A DNA stretch of 6,920 nt from Candidatus Faecivivens stercoravium (GTDB lineage: Bacteria; Bacillota; Clostridia; Oscillospirales; Ruminococcaceae), in contig DVHA01000205.1 in assembly GCA_018712425.1 (NCBI GenBank), positions 1-6,920 on the forward strand. Direction: 5' to 3'. The position numbers and the translations under genes are program-made. Below the pieces are notes generated by a model that saw only the letters and a list, made by a program, of their open reading frames with translations, was not told the DNA's origin and made no database searches. How positions within the stretch are numbered: position 1 is the first letter of the stretch; the number at the start of each line of letters is the position of its first letter. Shown piece after piece: positions 1 to 6,144 of the stretch.

Positions 1-207
1 CAAAGAAACGTGTGGCATAAAAAGTTTAGGGTCAAGCCCTTTTTAAATGGGCTCAGGTTTTGCTTTGCAAAACCGGACGAATTACAAGTAATTCGTCGCG
101 AGAAATAAAGGAAGGGGCAGAGCCCCTTCCCAGGCGCTCCGTTACCGTACTTCCGAAGCTGACCACAGCTTTGCCGCTAATAATGAAGCGTGCGCAGCAC
201 CCAAAAA
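1..207 (+). repeat. Modular intergenic hairpin repeat, copy R1 (left end outside window)
   Basis: Non-coding stretch that shares blocks in the same order with R3 (6273-6469) and, at its left part, with R2 (from 2485). The left block (CAAAGAAACGTG at 1-12, then AAAAAGTTTAGG at 19-30) leads to a stem 35-39/49-53. The right block 131-207 aligns without gaps to 6393-6469, with about 61 of 77 bases identical by eye, including TACTTCCGAAGCT and the terminal GTGC/GCAC hairpin at 190-200. Between the blocks lie three perfect hairpins, described separately. R2 carries TTGACAAAGAAACG at the matching point, so this copy probably begins a few bases before the window. No protein is supported here: the longest reading frame runs through the terminator and promoter downstream. 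Confidence 0.8.
35..130 (+). repeat. Cluster of four consecutive hairpins inside R1
   Basis: Four inverted repeats follow one another. 35-39 pairs with 49-53 (AGCCC/GGGCT). 56-63 pairs with 67-74 (GGTTTTGC/GCAAAACC, loop TTT). 76-85 pairs with 88-97 (GACGAATTAC/GTAATTCGTC, two-base gap). 110-118 pairs with 122-130 (GGAAGGGGC/GCCCCTTCC, loop AGA). The last three are perfect. The two middle hairpins are absent from R3, where only seven bases separate the flanking stems, so they look like an inserted module. None is followed by a T-tract, so they are not simple terminators. Confidence 0.85.
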
Positions 208-236
208 GTACTAAAAAAGACTTTTTCGACAGTCTC

Positions 237-270
237 AATGCCCGCAGCTTTTTTGCGGGCATTTTCTTTT
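237..270 (+). terminator. Rho-independent terminator
   Basis: A perfect 10-bp stem (AATGCCCGCA at 237-246, TGCGGGCATT at 254-263) with a 7-base loop runs into a T-rich tract, TTTTCTTTT at 262-270. It lies after R1 and about 70 bases before the promoter of the first gene, so it should end transcription arriving from the left and insulate the new unit. The A-rich sequence before the stem is short, and a reverse-direction role is less likely. Confidence 0.85.
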
Positions 271-294
271 CCCGAAGGGGCATAGTGAAAAAAG

Positions 295-311
295 GGGCGG
301 CAAAACCGCCC
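295..311 (+). other. GC-rich stem-loop
   Basis: GGGCGG (295-300) and CCGCCC (306-311) form a perfect 6-bp stem around CAAAA. It has no T-tract downstream, and it lies 28 bases before the -35 box of the promoter. Role unknown; it could be a further short palindrome of the type scattered through this gap. Confidence 0.5.
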
Positions 312-339
312 GCCCGGCTAAAAATTCATGAAACGGTTC

Positions 340-368
340 TTGACCCGGCGGCGGGATGTTGGTATAAT
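340..368 (+). promoter_or_regulatory. Sigma-A type promoter for the GT2 / CDP-glycerol transferase unit
   Basis: -35 TTGACC (340-345, 5 of 6 to consensus) and -10 TATAAT (363-368, 6 of 6) are separated by exactly 17 bases. Transcription would start near 375, giving a leader of about 40 bases. The ribosome binding site AGGAG (403-407) sits 6 bases before the ATG at 414. This is the strongest promoter visible in the window. Confidence 0.88.
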
Positions 369-413
369 ACTCTATATATGTATACGCGCGCAATCCGCGG
401 ATAGGAGATACAG

Positions 414-1250
414 ATGAAAGCTGATGAACCGGTTTTGGACGGTTTTTCCGTCCTGATGAGTGTTTATAAAAAGGAAAAACCCGAATATTTAAAGGAATGC
501 GCCCGCAGCATCCTCACCCAGACGGTGCGCCCCGACCAGGTGGTGCTGGTCGAGGACGGCCACCTGACGCCGGAACTGGAGGAGGCGGTGCAGGAGTTTG
601 AAAACCTCTGCCCCGAGCTGGAGGTGCTCCGCTTTAACGAAAACCGGGGGCTGGGCAAGGCGCTGGCCGACGGGCTGCTGGCCTGCCGCTACCCGCTGGT
701 CGCCCGGATGGACACCGACGATATCGCCTTCCCCGACCGCTTTGAAAAGCAGCTCCGCGCCTTTAAAGAGGACCCGGAGCTGGATATTTGCGGCGGGCAT
801 GTGCTGGAGTTCTCCGGTTCCACCGAAAACATCCTCCGCCGCAAGACGGTCCCCCTCACCGACGCCGAGATCCGCCGCTACGCCCGCACCCGCAACCCCT
901 TCAACCACCCGTCGGTGATGTATAAAAAGGAAGCGGTGCTGAAAGCGGGGAACTACCGGCATATGCCGGGGTTTGAGGACTACTACCTCTGGGCCCGGAT
1001 GCTGATGGGGGGCGCCAAAGGGCGCAACCTCGACGACTTTATCCTCTACTTCCGCGCCGGGGAGGACGTCTACCGCCGCCGGGGCGGCTGGCAGTACCTG
1101 AAAAACGCCGCCCACGCCCGCTGGGCCATCCACAAGACCGGCATTTCCGGCTTTGGGGAGACGGTCTACGCGATCACCGGCCAGGCGGTCGTCAGCCTGA
1201 TGCCGAACGGCCTCCGGGGCAAATTTTACGACCGCGTCCTGCGGCGGTGA
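414..1250 (+). CDS. Glycosyltransferase family 2 (AmsE-like)
   Basis: A 278-residue inverting sugar transferase of the GT-A fold, expected to work at the inner face of the membrane on a lipid-linked glycan. Visible signatures: the opening strand FSVLMSVYKKEKPEYLKEC (11-29), nucleotide-binding VEDG (46-49), NENRGLGKALADGL (75-88), the DxD-type metal site MDTDD (99-103), NPFNHPSVMY (161-170), and GFEDYYLW (186-193), whose Glu-Asp pair is the usual catalytic-base position. There is no membrane segment or signal peptide. Length and motif order fit the cd04195 (AmsE) group, used in exopolysaccharide and capsule assembly. Donor and acceptor sugars cannot be read from sequence. The ATG at 414 has AGGAG six bases upstream and a strong promoter. 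It is the first gene of a two-gene unit with the CDP-glycerol transferase. By eye it prefers CTG and GTG codons, while tagD downstream prefers CTC and GTC. Confidence 0.93.
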   Translation: MKADEPVLDGFSVLMSVYKKEKPEYLKECARSILTQTVRPDQVVLVEDGHLTPELEEAVQEFENLCPELEVLRFNENRGLGKALADGLLACRYPLVARMDTDDIAFPDRFEKQLRAFKEDPELDICGGHVLEFSGSTENILRRKTVPLTDAEIRRYARTRNPFNHPSVMYKKEAVLKAGNYRHMPGFEDYYLWARMLMGGAKGRNLDDFILYFRAGEDVYRRRGGWQYLKNAAHARWAIHKTGISGFGETVYAITGQAVVSLMPNGLRGKFYDRVLRR

Positions 1251-1261
1251 GGGGGCGCGGC

Positions 1262-2416
1262 ATGGATAAAGACCTGATGCGCCGGCTGATGGCGCCGCTG
1301 ACCCTCTTAAACCGGATGCTCCCCAAAAAGCAGGACCGGGTCGTCTTTTACAGCAATATGGGCTTCCGGGACAACGTGAAAGCGGTCTACGACGCCTTCA
1401 TCGCCCGCCCGGAATCGAAAAACTACGAGATCGTCTGCGCATTAAACGACTACGAACTCTGGGACAACCGCCCCCACCCCGCTAACGTCCGGTTTACCGA
1501 CTGCAAAGGGGGCCTCGTCCCCTTCCTCACCTCCCGTACCTTCTTCTACTCCTTCGGCAAATACCCGGTCAAGCCGTCGAAAAACCAGATGGTCGTAAAC
1601 GTCTGGCACGGTTCGCCGCTGAAAAAGATCGGCCGATATGAAAAGATTGAGGACCAGGACTTTTTTACCTACGTCCTCGCCGCCTCCGATTTCTTCGTCC
1701 CGATTATGGCGAAGGCCTTCGGCTGCCCCGAAAGCAAAGTAAAGGTCTGCGGCCACCCCCGCAACGACGCGATGTTCACCCCCGGCGACCCGCTGGGGAA
1801 GCTCGGCATCCCGAAGGATTTTGATAAGCTGCTCCTCTGGCTCCCGACCTTCCGGCAGTCCAGCTTCCTGGGCGACCGGGACACCGCTGCCCGTGCCGGG
1901 ACCGGCCTCCCGGTCCTCGAACGGAAGGAAGACCTGGAGGCGGTAAACGCCCTGCTGGAGCGGGAGAACGCCCTCCTGCTCGCCAAAATCCACCCGGCCC
2001 AGGACCTCTCCCTCCTCGACCTCTCGGGTGCCTCCCGGGTCAAAATCCTGACGAACGACGATATGCAAAGGGCGGACTGTGACCTCTACGCCCTCCTCGG
2101 CGTTTCCGACGGGCTCATCACCGACTACTCCTCCGTCTACTTTGACTATTTGCTTTTAAACCGCCCGATCGGCTTCACCGTCGGGGATATCGAAGAGTAC
2201 CGGAAGACCAGAGGGTTTGTCGTCGACGACCCCTACCCGCTGATGCCGGGGCCGTTTATCCGGACGCCGGACGAGTTTGCCGCCTTCCTCTCGGACTTCC
2301 TTTCGGGGAAGGACGATTATAAAGCCGAACGGGAACGGGTCGGGAAGCTGACAAACGCCTTCCCCGGCGGCCAGGACGCCGAACGGTGCCTCAAAATCGC
2401 CGGGCTGATCGAATGA
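1262..2416 (+). CDS. CDP-glycerol glycerophosphotransferase, TagB/TagF type
   Basis: Predicted to move glycerol-phosphate from CDP-glycerol onto a lipid-linked acceptor (family PF04464), as a peripheral membrane enzyme on the cytoplasmic side. From the ATG at 1262 it is 384 residues, close to TagB (about 380) and much shorter than full TagF. Family motifs are all present: NVWHGSPLKKIG (113-124), GHPRND (164-169), WLPTFR (193-198), KIHP (242-245) and TDYSSVYFDYLLLNRPI (287-303), including the conserved histidines of WHG, GHP and IHP. An upstream in-frame GTG at 1247 would overlap the GT2 stop, but it lacks a ribosome binding site. A G-run (1251-1255) is well placed for the ATG, which I prefer. 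It is cotranscribed with the GT2 gene. Its substrate would come from TagD in the next unit. Whether it adds a single phosphoglycerol or a chain is unknown; the short length suggests a TagB-like or capsule side-group role. Confidence 0.92.
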   Translation: MDKDLMRRLMAPLTLLNRMLPKKQDRVVFYSNMGFRDNVKAVYDAFIARPESKNYEIVCALNDYELWDNRPHPANVRFTDCKGGLVPFLTSRTFFYSFGKYPVKPSKNQMVVNVWHGSPLKKIGRYEKIEDQDFFTYVLAASDFFVPIMAKAFGCPESKVKVCGHPRNDAMFTPGDPLGKLGIPKDFDKLLLWLPTFRQSSFLGDRDTAARAGTGLPVLERKEDLEAVNALLERENALLLAKIHPAQDLSLLDLSGASRVKILTNDDMQRADCDLYALLGVSDGLITDYSSVYFDYLLLNRPIGFTVGDIEEYRKTRGFVVDDPYPLMPGPFIRTPDEFAAFLSDFLSGKDDYKAERERVGKLTNAFPGGQDAERCLKIAGLIE

Positions 2417-2442
2417 AGGAACCGGCTGCTCATGCCCAAAAG

Positions 2443-2461
2443 GCTTCCTCCCCGAGGAAGC
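2443..2461 (+). other. Perfect hairpin shortly after the CDP-glycerol transferase gene
   Basis: GCTTCCTC (2443-2450) and GAGGAAGC (2454-2461) pair perfectly around CCC, starting 27 bases after the stop codon. No T-tract follows, so it is not a standard terminator in the + direction. It may stabilise the 3' end of the mRNA or be another palindromic unit of this gap. Confidence 0.6.
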
Positions 2462-2484
2462 TGGGACTGCTGAAAATCCAGTTT

Positions 2485-2625
2485 GGCGGAAGCGTAAGAA
2501 TCAGCGCTGGCGTTAAATTGACAAAGAAACGTGCGCAGAATCAAAAGTTTTACTCGATTTTTTTCAAAAAATCGCGGGAATGGAAGGGGCATGAGCCCAG
2601 GTGTCCGGATTCTATCCGGACACCC
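2485..2625 (+). repeat. Modular intergenic hairpin repeat, copy R2 (left portion)
   Basis: The left edge GGCGGAAGCGT...CTGGCGTTAA (2485-2516) matches the start of R3 (6273-6304), including the exact 10-base CTGGCGTTAA. It is followed by TTGACAAAGAAACGTG (2518-2533), which matches the window start in R1, and by CAAAAGTTTTACT (2542-2554). The stem at the position of the R1/R3 first hairpin is here CGATTTTTT (2555-2563) with AAAAAATCG (2566-2574): different bases, same architecture. GGGC/GCCC (2587-2598) follows. A perfect 11-bp stem then comes from GGTGTCCGGAT (2600-2610) and ATCCGGACACC (2614-2624). Confidence 0.7.
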
Positions 2626-2638
2626 GAAAAAAAACGCT

Positions 2639-2663
2639 TGCCGGCCATACGGCACGGCCGGCA
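2639..2663 (+). repeat. 25-bp palindromic unit, copy A
   Basis: TGCCGGCC (2639-2646) pairs with GGCCGGCA (2656-2663) around a 9-base loop ATACGGCAC. It resembles the unit at 2789-2813 both directly (20 of 25) and as its reverse complement (21 of 25). An A8 run (2627-2634) precedes it, and only TTT follows, so it could act weakly as a terminator in the reverse direction. Confidence 0.75.
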
Positions 2664-2673
2664 TTTCCCGCAG

Positions 2674-2693
2674 GCGGAAAACCGCGCTTTTTT
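2674..2693 (+). terminator. Possible weak terminator of the first transcription unit
   Basis: GCGG (2674-2677) and CCGC (2682-2685) close an AAAA loop. Two bases later a run of six T begins (2688-2693). The stem is short, so this is weak, but it is the only + strand hairpin with a T-tract between the CDP-glycerol transferase and tagD. Confidence 0.4.
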
Positions 2694-2756
2694 CACAGGT
2701 TGTACCTCTATTTCAACTTCTTGTTTATTGCTGCTTTTCCGGAGAACGCTAACCCC

Positions 2757-2824
2757 AGAAAATTGTGGTTTCGTGCTTTAGCACGAAATGCGGGCCATGC
2801 CGTACGGCCCGCAAACAATTTTCT
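2757..2824 (+). other. Cloverleaf-like three-way structure
   Basis: An outer 10-bp stem (AGAAAATTGT at 2757-2766 with ACAATTTTCT at 2815-2824) encloses two adjacent perfect hairpins. The first is TTTCGTGC (2769-2776) with GCACGAAA (2781-2788), loop TTTA. The second is TGCGGGCC (2789-2796) with GGCCCGCA (2806-2813). Nearly every base is paired. It is not a tRNA: no anticodon arm or T-loop consensus is present. It lies 84 bases before tagD and could be a leader RNA structure or a cruciform-forming mobile repeat. Confidence 0.75.
2789..2813 (+). repeat. 25-bp palindromic unit, copy B
   Basis: Second copy of the palindrome at 2639-2663, nested inside the cloverleaf-like structure. The fourth stem pair is C:G in copy A and G:C here, a compensated change. 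The loop contains TGCCGTA (2798-2804), exactly complementary to TACGGCA (2648-2654) in the loop of copy A. Confidence 0.75.
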
Positions 2825-2829
2825 AAGGG

Positions 2830-2863
2830 CTGCGAAGCAGACCGGCGTGCAGCAGCACCCAAA
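2830..2863 (+). repeat. Right-end remnant of the R2 repeat
   Basis: CTGC-GAA-GCAG (2830-2840) is followed by a GTGC/GCAC hairpin (2847-2858) and CCCAAA. This matches the right ends of R1 (190-206) and R3 (6453-6469), where GTGC-GCA-GCAC is followed by CC and an A-run. The block containing TACTTCCGAAGCT, present in R1 and R3, is not seen here. R2 therefore appears to share only its ends with the others, with different hairpins between. Confidence 0.5.
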
Positions 2864-2864
2864 T

Positions 2865-2870
2865 TATACT
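2865..2870 (+). promoter_or_regulatory. Candidate -10 element for tagD
   Basis: TATACT (5 of 6 to consensus) would start transcription near 2877, about 30 bases before tagD. No acceptable -35 sequence is found 16-18 bases upstream and there is no TGn extension. The promoter may therefore be activator-dependent or absent, with expression coming from read-through. Confidence 0.28.
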
Positions 2871-2879
2871 TCAAAAAAA

Positions 2880-2891
2880 CCGGTAAACCGG
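2880..2891 (+). other. Small inverted repeat abutting the tagD ribosome binding site
   Basis: CCGGT (2880-2884) and ACCGG (2887-2891) are separated by two bases and end just before AAGGA (2894-2898), the tagD ribosome binding site. It could affect ribosome access, but the stem is short. Confidence 0.35.
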
Positions 2892-2907
2892 GAAAGGAAT
2901 GAAGCGA

Positions 2908-3300
2908 ATGCGCAAGGTCATCACCTACGGTACCTTTGACCTGTTACATTACGGACATATCAACCTCCTCCGCCGGGCGCGGATGCTGGGGGACTACTTA
3001 ATCGTCGCCCTCTCGACCGACGAGTTCAACCGCGGCAAGGGGAAGGAATGCTACTTCTCCTACGAAGAGCGGAAGACCCTCGTCGAGTCGATTCGGTATG
3101 TCGACCTGGTCATCCCCGAGACCTGCTGGGAACAGAAAATCTCGGACGTCCAGGAGTTCAAGGTCGACGTCTTCGTGATGGGGGACGACTGGAAAGGGAA
3201 GTTTGACTTCCTCAAGGACTACTGCGAGGTGGTCTACCTCCCCCGCACCCCCGAAATCTCCACCAGCAAGATCAAACAGGACCTCTTCCAGGTCAAGTAA
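2908..3300 (+). CDS. tagD: Glycerol-3-phosphate cytidylyltransferase (TagD)
   Basis: Makes CDP-glycerol and pyrophosphate from CTP and sn-glycerol-3-phosphate in the cytoplasm, the activated donor for phosphoglycerol polymers. From the ATG at 2908 it is 130 residues, almost the length of B. subtilis TagD (129), and the match runs end to end. The nucleotidyltransferase HxGH motif is HYGH (14-17) in TYGTFDLLHYGH. STDEF (36-40), RYVD (63-66) and GDDW (92-95) follow. The C-terminal RT..ISTSK signature is at 113-121. A nearby ATG at 2899 would add three residues, but it abuts AAAGGA (2893-2898) with no spacer. AGGA is nine bases from the ATG at 2908, which also gives the family's usual N-terminus. 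It heads a tight unit with the GT4 gene 18 bases downstream. Its product would feed the CDP-glycerol transferase encoded in the preceding unit. Confidence 0.96.
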   Translation: MRKVITYGTFDLLHYGHINLLRRARMLGDYLIVALSTDEFNRGKGKECYFSYEERKTLVESIRYVDLVIPETCWEQKISDVQEFKVDVFVMGDDWKGKFDFLKDYCEVVYLPRTPEISTSKIKQDLFQVK

Positions 3301-3318
3301 CAGGGGAGGGCTGTAAAG

Positions 3319-4536
3319 ATGAACCGAAACGAAGGCTTCCCCGGCGGTATGCCGGGGGATTTCCCGGGTTATGCCCCTGAAATGCCGTCGGCAGAGGAAT
3401 TTTCCACCTTTTTTGAAGAAAAAAAAGAAACCGTCCCCGCCGCCCCGCCTTTAAAAATCCTCACCGGCGTCATCGGCGCCGGGAACGGCGGGATGTCGAC
3501 CTACGCCGTCAATCTCTTCCGGGAGCTGCCAGAGAACAACTACGACGTCACCTTCCTCTCGACCGCCGAACACCCCTTCTTCGAAAGCCAGATTAAGGAG
3601 CGCTACGGCCGGATCAAGGTCATCCCGCCCCGGAACCGCCACCCTCTGGCCCACCGGAAGGCGATCCGGAAGATCCTCTCGGAGCAGAAGTTCGACGCCG
3701 TCCATATCCACCTCTCGACCGCTTCGAACATCGTCCCGCTGGAGGAGGCGGTGAAAGCGGGGGTCCCCACCGTCATCGCCCACATCCATTCGGCCGGGGC
3801 GGAAGGCGGAAAACTTGCCGCCCTGCTCCATAAGCTGCACGTCGGCAAGCTGGGGAAGATGCCCATCCTCCGCCTCGCCTGTTCCGACGCGGCGGGGAAG
3901 TTCGCCTACGGGAACGCCGGCTATACCGTCATGCTGAACGGCATCGACCTCGACCGCTTCTACTGGGACCCCGGCCGCCGGGACCGCTTCCGCAAGTTTA
4001 AGCATATCCCAGCCGACGCCTTTGTCGTCGGCCATGTCGGCCGCTTTACCCCGGTCAAAAACCACGCCTACCTGTTAGACCTCTTCGCCGAGGTCAAAAA
4101 AGAGCGGGAAAACGCCTTCCTCCTCCTCTGCGGGGACGGGCCGCTTCTCGAGGAGACCAAGAAAAAGGCCGAATCGATGGGCCTTTCGGACTCGGTCCTC
4201 TTTGCCGGCAACATCGTCAACCCCCAGGACGCCTACTGCGCGATGGATGTGATGGTGCTCCCCTCGCAGTTTGAGGGCTTCCCGCTGACCGTCGTCGAGG
4301 CGGCGGCGGAAGGGCTGCCGGTGCTTGTTTCCGACACCGTCACGAAGGAAGCCGCCGTCACCGATCTCGTCAAATTCTTCTCCCTCTCGGACGATCTGGG
4401 AAAGACCGCCAAAACCCTCCTTTTAATGGACCCCGGCGGCGCCCGCCGGGACTACGGGGACGAGCTGCGGGAGAAGGGGCTGGACTTTGCTTCCCAGGTC
4501 CGAAAGATCGAAACCCTCTACCACCGGCAGCGATGA
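3319..4536 (+). CDS. Glycosyltransferase family 4 (GT-B fold) with Pro/Gly-rich N-terminal extension
   Basis: A 405-residue retaining-type glycosyltransferase for polysaccharide assembly, resembling EpsF/CapM-type enzymes. The catalytic domain starts near residue 45 (KILTGVIGAGNGGMSTYAV, 46-64, with the glycine-rich loop). VHIH (128-131) and HIHS (155-158) belong to the N-terminal Rossmann domain. GHVGRFTPVKNH (238-249), GDGPL (272-276) and the EX7E donor-site motif FEGFPLTVVEA (318-328, Glu319 and Glu327) mark the C-terminal domain. Residues 1-44 are unusual: a low-complexity Pro/Gly/Met/Phe run with a loose four-residue rhythm (FPGG, MPGD, FPGY, APEM), then an acidic stretch and AAPP. The ATG at 3319 is supported by GGGGAGGG (3303-3310). 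I see no in-frame Met near residue 45, so the extension is probably translated. The gap to tagD is 18 bases and to the wzy-like gene 39. Sugar specificity is unknown. Confidence 0.92.
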   Translation: MNRNEGFPGGMPGDFPGYAPEMPSAEEFSTFFEEKKETVPAAPPLKILTGVIGAGNGGMSTYAVNLFRELPENNYDVTFLSTAEHPFFESQIKERYGRIKVIPPRNRHPLAHRKAIRKILSEQKFDAVHIHLSTASNIVPLEEAVKAGVPTVIAHIHSAGAEGGKLAALLHKLHVGKLGKMPILRLACSDAAGKFAYGNAGYTVMLNGIDLDRFYWDPGRRDRFRKFKHIPADAFVVGHVGRFTPVKNHAYLLDLFAEVKKERENAFLLLCGDGPLLEETKKKAESMGLSDSVLFAGNIVNPQDAYCAMDVMVLPSQFEGFPLTVVEAAAEGLPVLVSDTVTKEAAVTDLVKFFSLSDDLGKTAKTLLLMDPGGARRDYGDELREKGLDFASQVRKIETLYHRQR

Positions 4537-4575
4537 CCGCCGGCATCCAACCCAAACGGAAAGGAGCTTAATTGG

Positions 4576-6144
4576 ATGGAAAAATCCTTTATCCGCCGGG
4601 CGGTTGACGCGGTCCTCGACCACAACCTCTACCGGCTGGTGGTGCTGGTGATGGTCGTAATCCGCACCTGCGCCTTCTTAAACCCGGTGATCGGGCCGTT
4701 CGTCAAATTCACGCTGGCCTGGTCGGCGCTGATTTTGATTAAGGACCTGTTCACCGAGCGGCTGTTTATGGTGAACCGCTTCCGCGGGGCCCTTTACCTC
4801 TTCCTGATCGCCTACGGGGTGACATGCCTGGTCAACTTCGACCAGAACTTCGCCCGCAACCTCGTCATGTGGGCCTATATCATCTCCAACATGTTGGTGA
4901 TGTACAGCTACGACCTCCGCAAATCGCCGGGGACGGTCAAGCGGGAACTCCTGCGGTTCAACCACACCTTCATGATCGCCTCCTTTATCGGCCAGGCAAT
5001 CTCCCTCATCACCTTCTTCCTCGGCATCGCCTTCGCCTATACGATCGACGGGGTCGTCTACTACTACGGCATCTATGAAGGGCGGATCTGGGGGTTCTAC
5101 TCAAACCCCAACGCCGCCAGCTTCTTCATGGTCATCAACCTGATGCTGACGGTGGTGAGCGTCATCATCCAGCGGGAGAACCTCTCCCGGGGCCGTAAGT
5201 GGTTTTATATCATCAATAACGTCGTCCAGCTTCTCATCCTCTTCCTCTGCAACTCCCGCACCAGCCTTTTCAGCCTTTGCTTCTATGTGGTCATCCTGGT
5301 GGTGCTGATGAGCCTGCCGGGGATCCTCCACACTTCGGAAAAGCCCGCCCGCCGCAAAAAGATCGGCCAGACGGTCTTTGTCTCGGTGGTCCTGCCGCTG
5401 GCGCTGCTCGGCACCCACACCTACGCCCTCGACATCCTCCCGAACTTTGTCCTCCAGACCTCCTTTTCGGAAGAGTTGAACGAGGCCCTCGAGGACGTCA
5501 CCAACACCAGCTCCACCGCCGCCGTCACTGCCGGGGACGTCGAGCTGCAGCGGGAGGACTTCGGCACCCAGTTCGGCGGCCGCTACTACCTCTGGCAGGC
5601 GGGCATCGAGCTGATTAAGGATAACGCCGCCTTCGGGGTCGGCAACGACAACGTCCCTGATGAAGCCTACCGCTATGCCGCCCGCTACTTCACCCCCTTC
5701 GGGGAGGACATCTATCTTCCGGGCGTCTCCGGCGGCCTCCACAACCTCTTCTTCCAGATCGCGGCGGCGTCCGGCCTGGTGGGGCTGGGGGTATTCGTCC
5801 TCTTCGGCATCCTCGTTTTGCAGCGGGTGATCCGCTACTATATCTGGATGATCAAGGAGAGGCGGTTTAATGCCCTCGCGGTCGCCTGCATCTGCGTGCT
5901 GGTGGTTATCCTCCTCCGGACGATGACCGACACCGGCATCGTCTACGGCATCTACTACCTCGGCGTCGTCTTATGGACCTATATGAGCGCCGCCGTCTAT
6001 TTTATGGACAGCGAGTTTACGGCCGGCCGGAAGCCGTTTGTCGCGATGATCCACGACTGGATCTTCCGCAAGAACGCCCCCGACTGGAAACTCCCCGAGG
6101 CCAAGCGCCCGAAGAAGAAAAAAGCCGCCGGGCTGACGCAGTGA
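4576..6144 (+). CDS. O-antigen ligase / Wzy polymerase family membrane protein
   Basis: A 522-residue polytopic membrane protein that probably polymerises or ligates lipid-linked oligosaccharide units on the outer face of the membrane. By eye there are about 12 hydrophobic segments: roughly 19-37, 39-56, 70-86, 95-111, 131-155, 179-198, 211-226, 228-248, 266-283, 389-416, 432-449 and 453-475. This puts both ends in the cytoplasm and a large loop (284-388) outside. Wzy_C-type signatures are GFYSNPNAASFF (173-184), NSRTS (226-230), GRYYLWQAGIELIKDNAAFG (335-354) and LHNLFFQIAAASGLVGLG (388-405). Arg336 and His389 match the usual functional Arg and His positions. The C-terminus is a basic cytoplasmic tail (KRPKKKKAAG). 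The ATG at 4576 follows AAAGGAG (4560-4566) by nine bases. It is the last gene of the tagD unit. Its stop codon is part of a tandem hairpin repeat. Polymerase versus ligase cannot be decided from sequence. Confidence 0.9.
   Translation: MEKSFIRRAVDAVLDHNLYRLVVLVMVVIRTCAFLNPVIGPFVKFTLAWSALILIKDLFTERLFMVNRFRGALYLFLIAYGVTCLVNFDQNFARNLVMWAYIISNMLVMYSYDLRKSPGTVKRELLRFNHTFMIASFIGQAISLITFFLGIAFAYTIDGVVYYYGIYEGRIWGFYSNPNAASFFMVINLMLTVVSVIIQRENLSRGRKWFYIINNVVQLLILFLCNSRTSLFSLCFYVVILVVLMSLPGILHTSEKPARRKKIGQTVFVSVVLPLALLGTHTYALDILPNFVLQTSFSEELNEALEDVTNTSSTAAVTAGDVELQREDFGTQFGGRYYLWQAGIELIKDNAAFGVGNDNVPDEAYRYAARYFTPFGEDIYLPGVSGGLHNLFFQIAAASGLVGLGVFVLFGILVLQRVIRYYIWMIKERRFNALAVACICVLVVILLRTMTDTGIVYGIYYLGVVLWTYMSAAVYFMDSEFTAGRKPFVAMIHDWIFRKNAPDWKLPEAKRPKKKKAAGLTQ

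Noticed and set aside
60..404. 114-codon open frame on the + strand before the first gene
   Set aside because: It runs through the R1 hairpins, the terminator at 237-270 and the promoter at 340-368. It has no ribosome binding site and no protein-like composition.
489..1133. Long minus-strand frames opposite the GT2 gene and similar ones at 1442-2068, 3451-4065 and 5101-5742
   Set aside because: These are frames created by GC-rich codon bias opposite well-supported genes. Their products are rich in Val, Gly, Glu and Asp and lack family motifs.
1247..1261. GTG at 1247 as the start of the CDP-glycerol transferase
   Set aside because: It would overlap the GT2 stop as GTGA but lacks an upstream ribosome binding site. 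The ATG at 1262 has a G-run at suitable distance, and the extra five residues are not family-like.
2518..2546. Perfect TTGACA (2518-2523) as the -35 of a promoter
   Set aside because: At 17 bases spacing the -10 would be TCAAAA, only 3 of 6 to consensus. The segment is also part of the conserved repeat edge (TTGACAAAGAAACG), so the match may be coincidental.
2757..2824. A tRNA gene, suggested by the cloverleaf shape
   Set aside because: The outer stem is 10 bp, there is no anticodon arm with a 7-base loop, no GTTCRA T-loop and no CCA-type acceptor end.
2386..2939. Overlapping open frames across the gap before tagD (2386-2781, 2531-2752, 2601-2939)
   Set aside because: They translate palindromes and repeat blocks, give basic low-complexity peptides without known motifs, and overlap flanking real genes in other frames.
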